NCBI RefSeq assembly: GCF_001905825.1
Contig: NZ_LIVV01000001.1
Location: forward strand, 1,555,302-1,619,301
DNA from: Streptomyces sp. CB02009
GTDB lineage: Bacteria; Actinomycetota; Actinomycetes; Streptomycetales; Streptomycetaceae
Direction of reading: 5' to 3'
DNA: 64,000 bases
The notes beneath the pieces were generated by a model. That model searched no databases and was not told the origin of the DNA. It saw only the letters and a list, made by a program, of their open reading frames with translations. Position 1 is the stretch's first letter, and every line of letters begins with the position of its first letter. Position numbers and translations under genes: made by a program. Positions 24,853 through 31,989 of this stretch are shown one piece after another.

Positions 24853-25635
24853 TCATATGCCGCCCGGCGAACGGTCCTGAGGCGATGCCGAGTCTGCCGT
24901 CCTTTCCGCCCGGCTCGGTGCGCCCCGCGCCGCAGCCCACGCCCACAGCGCGGACTCCGCCGTTTCGCGGGACTGGGGCCCGTGGTCGAGGTGGAGTTGC
25001 TGGAGGTGGCGGATGGCGGCCCCCACCATCCGGCCCGGAGGTATGCCGAGCAGGGCGATGACGTCCTTGCCGTCGAGGGCCACCGGGACTCCGGGAAGCC
25101 GCTCGGAGAGGGCTCGTTCGGCCGCCGCGCGTTCCTCGGACGCGCGGGCGGCCCGCTCGGACGCGTACCACGCGTCGTAGTCGGCCGCGCCGGACGCCTT
25201 CAGCGCGGCCCGGTGCCAGTCGTCCTCGTCCCGGCCCTGACCGAGTCCCACCTCCACGAACAGATCACGGTGGTCCGGCACGCCAGGGCCGGCCGGTGCC
25301 AGACCGAGCCGGGTGAGCGCCGCGTTGATCGGCCACTCATCCCGCGGTCCGCGGAAGTCCGAGGCGTGCACCGGCCCCCACTCCCGCACACCGCCTCGCC
25401 ACACCACGGCGGTCTGCTCCCCGTCGCCGCCCCAGAAGTCCGCCTCCAGGTGGGCCACCGGTCCACTCCACGAGAGGTCCCGCAGCATGTCCGGAAGGCC
25501 GCTGCGGAGCCCGCCGGAGAGCGGCAGCAATCCCATGCGTTGAGGGAGCGGTGCAACCACCGCCCCGGGCACCCCTACGGCCCAGCCCCGCAAGCGGTCG
25601 AACTCACCCACAACAGCGTCAAGTCGGTACGACAT
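24853..25635 (-). CDS. Unknown protein with C-terminal motif like CCA-adding enzymes
   Basis: 260 residues from ATG 25635; earlier in-frame starts lack a better ribosome site. The N-terminal 150 residues form an alpha/beta domain (MGLLPLSGGLRSGLPDMLRDL, EADFWGGDGEQTAVVWRGGV, FRGPRDEWPINAALTRLGL). A helix rich in Ala/Glu/Arg (AARASEERAAAERALSERL) leads to VALDGKDVIALLGIPPGRMVGAAIRHLQQLHLDHG, which strikingly resembles the C-terminal helical motif of tRNA nucleotidyltransferase-type proteins. No catalytic GS/DxD head domain is present, so it is not an enzyme of that class; the segment may bind RNA. Function unknown. Confidence 0.65.
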   Translation of the reverse strand: MSYRLDAVVGEFDRLRGWAVGVPGAVVAPLPQRMGLLPLSGGLRSGLPDMLRDLSWSGPVAHLEADFWGGDGEQTAVVWRGGVREWGPVHASDFRGPRDEWPINAALTRLGLAPAGPGVPDHRDLFVEVGLGQGRDEDDWHRAALKASGAADYDAWYASERAARASEERAAAERALSERLPGVPVALDGKDVIALLGIPPGRMVGAAIRHLQQLHLDHGPQSRETAESALWAWAAARGAPSRAERTADSASPQDRSPGGI

Positions 25636-25870
25636 CCGCGCACCGTACTCCACGCTCACCACGCGTCTGCACCGATCGCGTCGCCCCAGGCGACGAGCAG
25701 ACCATCGTCGCGACGTCGTCCCCCTCTCGTACCGGTCGGAGCCGGCGCCCCGCCCGGACGTGCGCTCCGGGTGCTGCGGCACGGCCGCTGCGCACCATGC
25801 TCCCGCGCGGGGCACCCGCCCTTCCCTGAACCCCCGCAACTCGTAAACCCACGGTGAGCCGCCCGGAGAA

Positions 25871-27520
25871 ATGAGTCGCTTGTCCTATATTCCGCCTGTG
25901 CGAAACATCCATGGAGTGAGCCGCCGAACGCTGCTCAAATCATTGTCCGTAGCAAGCCTTCCGCTGGCCTTCCGGGAGTCGCCGACCGAGCGGCACAACA
26001 CGGCCCCGACGCCGTTTCCACAGCCGGCCGTCACCACACCGCAACAAGCCGCAGGGGCGCCGGCTCCGGTGACCGAGCAGACGCTCGACGTCCGGTTCGC
26101 CGAGGTGTCCGTCCCGGGCCACGGCCCCGTCACCACCCGCGCGTACAACGGAGCCGTACCGGGACCGACCCTGCGCGTACGAGCAGGCGGGGTGCTCCAG
26201 CTGACCCACGTCAACGGCCTCCCGCCCAACCCGCACACCGACGGCGGCCACAACGTCCCGCACCACCCCAACAGCTTCAACCTGCACACCCACGGCATGC
26301 ACGTCTCCCCGGGCGGACAGGCCGACAACGTGCTGCGCGAGTTCGCCCCCCGCACCCAGGAGGACGCCGACGCCGGCCGCCCGGAACCCCGGTACACCTC
26401 CACGATCCACGTCCCCGAGAACCATCCGGCCGGCACCTACTGGTACCACCCTCACCTGCACGGATCCATCGCCGAGCAGATCGTCGGCGGCATGACCGGC
26501 GTCGTCATCGTCGAAGGCGACATCGACGAGGTCCCCGAGATCAAGGCCGCCGCCGACCTCGTCGTCTGCATCAACGAGCTCAAGCCCAAGGACGGCCGGA
26601 TCCCCGCCTTCACCACCGGCAACTGGGTGACCGGCATCCCGTCCGTCTTCACCGTCAACGGCGCCGTCAACCCCACCCTCCAGCTGCGCCCGGGCGAGGT
26701 CCAGCGGCTGCGCCTGGTCGCTGCGACCGCGTTCACCGCCCTGCGTCTCACACTCACCGGCGACGGCGACGGCGGAAGCAGCAGCGGCAGCCTGACGATG
26801 CACCAGATCGCCCAGGACGGGATCACCTTCCCCCGGACCGTGGCCCAGGACCGTATCGAACTGGCCATGGGCAACCGGGCGGACGTCCTGGTCCGCGGCG
26901 GAACCCCCGGGCGCTACGAGCTGCGCGCCGAGACGGTGCCCGGCCCGCTGATGACGATCGAGGTCACGGGAGACCCTGTCGACCCGCCGATGGCCCTGCC
27001 GGACGCCCTGCCGCAGGGCCGTCCCTTCCTCGACGAGAACGAAACGGCCACTCTCCAGCCGGACCGGGACGTGGTCTTCCACTCCGACGCACGCGTCTTC
27101 CCCGCGCCCTTCCCCAACGCCTTCCGCATCCTGGGCACCGGTGCGACACCCCCGGCCGATCCGGCCGGCGACCTCACCCGCGACCCCGCCTACGGTCTGT
27201 TCGACCCCGACGTGGTCAACCACACCCTGCCCCTGGGCAAGGTCGAGCGCTGGACCGTCCGCACCGACGAGACGCTGCCGGCGCACAGCCACCCGTTCCA
27301 CCTGCACACCAACCCGATGCTCCTCACCCACCGCAACGGCAGCCGCCTCGACCCCCCGGTCTGGCACGACACCATCGGCCTCTCCGGCGGATCCCCCGGT
27401 GACTCGGTCACCTTCCTGGTCAAGTACGAGGACTTCACCGGCCGCACCATCGCCCACTGCCACCAGCTCCAGCACGAAGACCTGGGCATGATGCAGACCG
27501 TGGACTACGTCGAACCGTGA
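25871..27520 (+). CDS. Tat-exported multicopper oxidase (laccase/bilirubin-oxidase type)
   Basis: 549 residues; ATG 25871 follows CCCGGAGA. SRRTLLKSLSVASLPLAF near residues 17-34 is a twin-arginine signal, as expected for a cofactor-loaded exported oxidase. All four copper motifs are present in order: NLHTHGMHV, TYWYHPHLHGS, HSHPFHLHTNPM and HCHQLQHEDLGMM (HCH with downstream Met as type-1 axial ligand). It oxidises phenols, metals or similar substrates with reduction of O2 to water; the physiological substrate is unknown. Three cupredoxin domains fit this length. Monocistronic, ending at a strong hairpin (27534-27563). Confidence 0.93.
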   Translation: MSRLSYIPPVRNIHGVSRRTLLKSLSVASLPLAFRESPTERHNTAPTPFPQPAVTTPQQAAGAPAPVTEQTLDVRFAEVSVPGHGPVTTRAYNGAVPGPTLRVRAGGVLQLTHVNGLPPNPHTDGGHNVPHHPNSFNLHTHGMHVSPGGQADNVLREFAPRTQEDADAGRPEPRYTSTIHVPENHPAGTYWYHPHLHGSIAEQIVGGMTGVVIVEGDIDEVPEIKAAADLVVCINELKPKDGRIPAFTTGNWVTGIPSVFTVNGAVNPTLQLRPGEVQRLRLVAATAFTALRLTLTGDGDGGSSSGSLTMHQIAQDGITFPRTVAQDRIELAMGNRADVLVRGGTPGRYELRAETVPGPLMTIEVTGDPVDPPMALPDALPQGRPFLDENETATLQPDRDVVFHSDARVFPAPFPNAFRILGTGATPPADPAGDLTRDPAYGLFDPDVVNHTLPLGKVERWTVRTDETLPAHSHPFHLHTNPMLLTHRNGSRLDPPVWHDTIGLSGGSPGDSVTFLVKYEDFTGRTIAHCHQLQHEDLGMMQTVDYVEP

Positions 27521-27533
27521 GCCCCGGCCCCGG

Positions 27534-27563
27534 CCCCAGCCCCGGCGCGCGCCGGGGCTGGGG
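27534..27563. terminator. 30-bp perfect palindrome, convergent terminator
   Basis: CCCCAGCCCCGGCGC (27534-27548) is followed directly by its exact reverse complement (27549-27563), 13 bases after the multicopper oxidase stop and 38 before the end of the convergent gene. Very stable; no T-tract. Confidence 0.75.
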
Positions 27564-27600
27564 CGGGACTCATGAGACCCAGGCGGCCCACTCCGACCCG

Positions 27601-28416
27601 TCAGGCATGACAGTGGAGCCGGACGAGAATCGTGTCACCGGGAAGGTCTGCGAGGTATGCCTCGCTGTCTTGCCACGTGGAGAGGTCCGGCGGGTCGTGG
27701 GGACACGATTCAGGCTCGCAGGAGGCATGGACGGCGTTCGTACGGCCCTCCACCCACCAACCGTCCGCCGTGAGCACGTCCGTAATCGGCGGTCCCGACG
27801 CGGTGAACTCGCGAACGTACTCGGCACGAGTGCCCTCGTAGCCGATCACAGGATGCTCCGAGGGTGCCATGGATCCCACGAACCCCAGGTATCCCATGTT
27901 CAGACTGTGGGGATGGTCGAGGTACGCCTTGATCAGCGGCTGGTCGCGGTAGGCGGCCAGCATCTCGTCCCCCCACCGGTCACCTGGGAACGCGTCAGGA
28001 TCGTTCCGCCAGCGGTCGACGAACACCGCGAGGGGAACCGCCGGAGCGTGGCGGGCCGACAGGTCGTGCCACAGGTCCCAGGAGGCGGCGGCAGCCCGCT
28101 CGGAAGCGAGAGCGGGCTGCGAGAAGTCGAGCAGGGCGCGGGGCCCTCCACCGCAGACGCCGGGGATGCTGGGGAGCGGCAACCCCAGGTATCCGGGTTC
28201 GTCGTGGATGAGCCGTGGGTCGTCCCAGTGGCCAGCCGCGACCGCGAACCCCGTGCCGTCGCTGCCTCCGGTGATGTGGCGCGCGTCCCACATGCCGCGG
28301 TCCACGGGGTTGTCAGCCGTGTCGATGAAGAAAGGCGCGAGAGCTTTCGTCAGTGCCCCTTCGACATCGCCTGCCGCGGCCCCCGGCAGACACACTGTCA
28401 CCCATACCCCAGCCAT
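27601..28416 (-). CDS. Protein of unknown function, 271 residues
   Basis: ATG 28416 is preceded by CACGGAGGGGTGG, a strong ribosome site, which fixes the start. Soluble; begins MAGVWVTVCLPGAAAGDVEG and contains many Asp, Trp and Tyr residues (MWDARHITGGSDGTGFAVAA, PRLIHDEPGYLGLPLPSIPG, EYVREFTASGPPITDVLTAD). A Cys pair and HDPPDLSTWQDS occur near the C-terminus, and the protein ends RLHCHA. No known domain recognised. The layout suggests a compact alpha/beta protein, perhaps a phage- or toxin-associated accessory. The promoter region upstream contains the heptamer array at 28565-28627. Confidence 0.72.
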   Translation of the reverse strand: MAGVWVTVCLPGAAAGDVEGALTKALAPFFIDTADNPVDRGMWDARHITGGSDGTGFAVAAGHWDDPRLIHDEPGYLGLPLPSIPGVCGGGPRALLDFSQPALASERAAAASWDLWHDLSARHAPAVPLAVFVDRWRNDPDAFPGDRWGDEMLAAYRDQPLIKAYLDHPHSLNMGYLGFVGSMAPSEHPVIGYEGTRAEYVREFTASGPPITDVLTADGWWVEGRTNAVHASCEPESCPHDPPDLSTWQDSEAYLADLPGDTILVRLHCHA

Positions 28417-28564
28417 CCACCCCTCCGTGTCATGTCGACGTCGGCCAGCATGATCACACGCGCGGTCCACCGCATCCACCGCATTCATCCACTGCATCCA
28501 CCGCACGCCGCAGAGCCGGGCGAGCACCTCGACGGCCGCACGGAGACGCCATCAGACTGCGGCA

Positions 28565-28627
28565 GGCAGCAGGCAGCAGGCAGCAGGCAGCAGGCGGCAG
28601 GCGGCAGGCGGCAGGCGGCAGGCGGCA
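28565..28627. repeat. Nine-unit heptanucleotide array
   Basis: Four perfect copies of GGCAGCA (28565-28592) are followed by five perfect copies of GGCGGCA (28593-28627). The abrupt switch between two homogeneous blocks indicates recent slippage expansion of two unit types. It lies in the 380-base region between the 271-residue gene and the LCP gene, where no gene was seen. Confidence 0.9.
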
Positions 28628-28797
28628 GGGGGGCAGCGGCACAGGCAGCAACTCCACCGTCTCCCTGACCGGGCAGCAGCACGGCCGTGTGGGGGCTCAT
28701 CGCTGCCGCAGAGTGAACATCTGCGGCGTGTGGGCGGGTACCAGCAGGTCGCTGCGGCTAGCGTCGGGGTCCGAATCGCGGCACCAAGGCCGTCCGT

Positions 28798-30150
28798 GTG
28801 TGCCGGGCCGCGTCGACCATCCCGGGAGTGAGCGTGTTCCGTCTTGCCACTGCTGTGACCCTGGCCGCGACGATCGTGTCCGGTGCGGTGTGGGCCGAAG
28901 CCTCGTCAGCCCCCTCGATGGGGGAGACGGGGATGAACATCCTGGTCGTCGGCACCGACAGCCGGGCCGGTCTGTCGAAGGCGGAGAAGAACCGGCTGCA
29001 CGTGGGCGGCGCGGGGTGCAACTGTACGGACGTGATGATGCTGGTCCATCTGTCCAGGGACGGCCGCCGCGCCAGCGTGGTGTCGATCCCGCGGGATTCC
29101 TACGTCACGTACGCCGATGAGGCAGGGACCCGAGCCAAGATCAACGGCGCGTACAACCGTGGGGGCGGCCCACTGACGGTCAAGACCGTGGAGAAGGCCA
29201 CCGGACTGCGGATCGATCACTTCCTGGAGACCGGGTTCACCGGCTTCGAACAGACCATCAACGGCCTCGGCGGGGCAACCCTCTGCACCGACAAGACACT
29301 GCGCGACGAGAACTCCGGGCTCGACCTCACCCCCGGCTTCCACGACGCCGACGGAAACGGCACCTTGCGCTACGTCCGCGCCCGTCACATCGAACGGTCC
29401 GGAGACCTCGGCCGGATGCGACGCCAGCAGCGGACCGTGTCCGACCTGCTGAGGCGCCTCACCCTTGAAGGCGCTCTGGCCGACCCGGCCGCCGCAGCCC
29501 AAACCGCCCGCGCCCTCCTGGAATCCGTGCGCCCCGGCCCGAACACGGACCATGCCGATCTCGTCCGCATCGCCCGCGCACTGGGTCGCCTGGACCCTGC
29601 CCGTACTGAATTCGCCACTGTCCCACTGCGCCTGTTCGACCACCGGGTCCCCGGAGTGGGCTCGACCCTCGTCTGGCACGAGGAACGCTCCCAGGCTCTG
29701 TGGAAGGCCCTCGCGGCCGACCGCCCGATCACCGGCGACCGGCGCATCCAGCCCGTCCCCGAGACGCCGGCTCCCACCAACCCCGTCGGGATCAAGGTGC
29801 GGGTGGACGAGGCCGCCGTGGCGGCCGCACTCCGCTCAGGAGAGTTCGTCGTCACCGACACCTCCGCGTCGGCCCCGCAGACGCGCCCCGCCGGGCCGCC
29901 GGTCATCCGCTACGCACCCGGCCGCGAGAGCGACGCCGCGACGCTCGCGGCAGCGCTGCCCGCTGCGCGCCGACAGGTCGTCCCCGGCCACGATGCGTAC
30001 CTCGATGTCACCGTCGGCACCCGCCCCGTCCAGGTCAGGAAGGTCACCTACGACCGCAATGTCGTCGACGGCGCCCCCACCACTGCCGACCGCCTCGGCT
30101 GCCTGGCAGACAGCCCGCGCAACACGCAAGCGCACATCGCCGCCGACTGA
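28798..30150 (+). CDS. LytR-CpsA-Psr (LCP) family protein with LytR_C domain
   Basis: 450 residues from GTG 28798 (GTG 28828 possible). A short signal-anchor (VFRLATAVTLAATIVSGAVWA) places it outside the membrane. The LCP catalytic domain shows MNILVVGTDSR, CNCTDVMMLVHLSRDGR, VVSIPRDSYV, KINGAYNRGG and LRYVRARH with conserved Arg/Asp residues that bind the pyrophosphate of a polyprenyl carrier. A C-terminal LytR_C domain follows (PVGIKVRVDEAAVAAALRSG onward). LCP enzymes attach teichoic acids, arabinogalactan or other glycopolymers to peptidoglycan. Monocistronic. Confidence 0.9.
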   Translation: MCRAASTIPGVSVFRLATAVTLAATIVSGAVWAEASSAPSMGETGMNILVVGTDSRAGLSKAEKNRLHVGGAGCNCTDVMMLVHLSRDGRRASVVSIPRDSYVTYADEAGTRAKINGAYNRGGGPLTVKTVEKATGLRIDHFLETGFTGFEQTINGLGGATLCTDKTLRDENSGLDLTPGFHDADGNGTLRYVRARHIERSGDLGRMRRQQRTVSDLLRRLTLEGALADPAAAAQTARALLESVRPGPNTDHADLVRIARALGRLDPARTEFATVPLRLFDHRVPGVGSTLVWHEERSQALWKALAADRPITGDRRIQPVPETPAPTNPVGIKVRVDEAAVAAALRSGEFVVTDTSASAPQTRPAGPPVIRYAPGRESDAATLAAALPAARRQVVPGHDAYLDVTVGTRPVQVRKVTYDRNVVDGAPTTADRLGCLADSPRNTQAHIAAD

Positions 30151-30446
30151 CGTCCCGACTCATGGGACGGACGGCCGTTCTCCAGGTCCGATGTGAGGGA
30201 CGATCGGCCGGCCGCCGTCGGGGCCGACACCTTCAAGTCCGCCGCCTTCAGCCTGGGAGTCGTCGGTTTCGACGTCTCCGGTTGCACGGACGCAGCGACG
30301 CTGGCAGGAAGACTGCCGCAGCCGCGCGACATCGCGGGCGTGTGGGTGAGCCGAGTCCGGCCCTCCCATAGGGAAATCCAGCGCCCAGTGTTTGGCAGGT
30401 GTGCGAGTAGCAAGCCGGGGCACACGGATTTCTGGAGGTAATAATC

Positions 30447-30608
30447 ATGGTTCCCCTGCTACTCGTTCTTCTGCTGATCCTGCTTCTCTTCGGTGCCGGC
30501 TTCGCGCTGAAGATTCTCTGGTGGATTGCGATCGCCCTGCTCGTCGTCTGGCTGGTGGGATTCGTCGCCCGCCCCAAGTCCGGTAGCGGTCGATGGTACC
30601 GGTGGTAG
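30447..30608 (+). CDS. Small hydrophobic membrane protein, 53 residues
   Basis: ATG 30447 after TGGAGGTAATAATC. The sequence is almost all hydrophobic: two adjacent spans (VPLLLVLLLILLLFGAGFAL and LWWIAIALLVVWLVGFVA), then a short basic tail (RPKSGSGRWYRW). Streptomyces genomes have many such conserved hydrophobic proteins next to general-stress genes; their role is unknown. The neighbour 211 bases downstream is a PRC-barrel protein, which supports a stress context. Confidence 0.75.
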   Translation: MVPLLLVLLLILLLFGAGFALKILWWIAIALLVVWLVGFVARPKSGSGRWYRW

Positions 30609-30818
30609 CAGGCCCGTTCGGCCGATCCGGGCCGGGTCCCCTCAGCGTGACGTGAATGAGGGACTGGAAGCCGGGTAGTCGAATTGCGGCGGTGAGGGAC
30701 TCCTGCCGCGCACGACGTACGGAAATTGAACGACGCAAATGAAGTGCACGACGCACGGAGAGTGGAGACGGCGAGAATTCTCTTGCCGTCCTCTCCTTAC
30801 CGGAGGAGTTGTTTTCGC

Positions 30819-31184
30819 GTGACTGAGCATGTGTGGAGTTTCACGTCGACCTCGGGTCACCTGGCCGGTGCCGATCTCACCGGTTACAAGGTGGAGGCGA
30901 CCAACGGGAGCATCGGCAAGGTCGACAAGCACTCCGACGAGGTCGGTGACGCCTACCTGGTCGTGGACACAGGGGTGTGGATCTTCGGCAAAGAGGTCCT
31001 GCTGCCGGCGAGCACGGTGACCCGCGTCGACCCGGAGGAGGAGAAGGTCTTCGTTGACCTGACCAAGGAACAGGTCAAGGACGCCCCCGAGTTCCACCGG
31101 GAGAAGCACCTCGGGGACGCTGGGTACCGCGACGAGCTGGGCACGTACTACGGCTTCCCGCCGTTCGGCGGCCGCCCGCTCTGA
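30819..31184 (+). CDS. PRC-barrel domain protein
   Basis: 121 residues from GTG 30819; CGGAGGAG lies ten bases upstream, which decides this start over earlier in-frame codons. The PRC-barrel core reads LTGYKVEATNGSIGKVDKHS, then AYLVVDTGVWIFGKEVLLPA and VTRVDPEEEKVFVDLTKEQV. The C-terminal GTYYGFPPF is typical of Streptomyces stress-type PRC proteins. PRC barrels bind protein or RNA partners; these paralogues often belong to osmotic or sigmaB-like stress responses. Ends 12 bases before a large hairpin. Confidence 0.85.
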   Translation: MTEHVWSFTSTSGHLAGADLTGYKVEATNGSIGKVDKHSDEVGDAYLVVDTGVWIFGKEVLLPASTVTRVDPEEEKVFVDLTKEQVKDAPEFHREKHLGDAGYRDELGTYYGFPPFGGRPL

Positions 31185-31196
31185 CCGCGCGGCATG

Positions 31197-31241
31197 GCAC
31201 GTGTGGGGCCCGAACTCGACGAGTTCGGGCCCCACACGTGC
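31197..31241. terminator. 45-bp perfect inverted repeat terminator
   Basis: Arms 31197-31218 and 31220-31241 are exact complements around a single A at 31219. It starts 12 bases after the PRC-barrel stop and would fold into a very stable stem. Probable intrinsic terminator, possibly bidirectional. Confidence 0.8.
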
Positions 31242-31450
31242 TACGGGTCGATCCCCGGCCGGCAGAGCCCGGCCTACGTCGGCCTCAGCTGTCCGGCCTG
31301 CCGGCAAGCACACCGAGGGTCCGGCTGTGTGGCCGATGCCCTCGCGGCAGCCCTCGCCCTCCCTCGCCCAGCATCTCTCCGATCGGCTGCGGCCCCGACC
31401 CGGTCCGCGAGACGACGTCCGTCGCCGCGCCGGCTCGGGGTTTCTTTCCC

Positions 31451-31538
31451 CGCCCGACCGCCCGACCGCCCGACCGCCCGACCGCCCGACCGCCCGACCG
31501 CCCGACCGCCCGACCGCCCGACCGCCCGACCGCCCGAC
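31451..31538. repeat. Eleven-copy octanucleotide array
   Basis: Eleven perfect copies of CGCCCGAC. The unit is not a multiple of three, so every gain or loss shifts frame. It lies immediately before the surviving part of a STAS-domain gene. Confidence 0.92.
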
Positions 31539-31541
31539 CGG

Positions 31542-31787
31542 ACATGCGCCTCTCTCACGCAGGTCACCGACGTTCTCGCCCTCTGCGACAGAGCCCTGAT
31601 CCTGAAACTGGACCTGTCGTCCGTTTCCTTCATCGACTCCAGCGGTCTCCATACTCTTCTCCACCTGCGCAGAGACATCGGCAACGACGGCGGGACCCTG
31701 GAGCTGTGCGGCGTGACCGGGCAGGCTCTCCGTCTCCTGGACATCACCGGGACACGTCCGCTCTTCACCGTTCGACCCGCCGCCTGA
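31542..31787 (+). pseudogene. N-terminally truncated STAS-domain (anti-sigma factor antagonist) gene
   Basis: The readable part (LTQVTDVLALCDRALILKLD, then LSSVSFIDSSGLHTLLHLRR and ELCGVTGQALRLLDITGTRP) covers the last two-thirds of a SpoIIAA/RsbV-type STAS domain, including the phosphorylatable Ser in SFIDSSGL. The first beta-strands and a start codon are missing; upstream the frame runs straight into the octamer array. No ribosome site is present. STAS antagonists release sigma factors from anti-sigma kinases. Either the gene is broken or expression starts from a repeat-encoded frame; I favour a relic. Confidence 0.6.
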
Positions 31788-31989
31788 CACCACGGGCGTC
31801 ACGTCGAACGGGCATCAATACCCATGACCGGGGCAGGGGCAGGAGGAAGCCACTTGCTCGTCGTGCGGCTTGCGTGGTGAGCGATTCGCTCGTCGCCTGC
31901 CCCCCGGTTTGTGACACGCCCGGGGAAGGCGCTCCCGAGCCGCAGCTCCGGAGCATCGAGTCACACGTGTTCCGCCGACCGGAGGTGTC

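Noticed and set aside
28565..28627. CRISPR or telomere-type repeat
   Set aside because: A 7-bp perfect tandem repeat with no spacers is a microsatellite.
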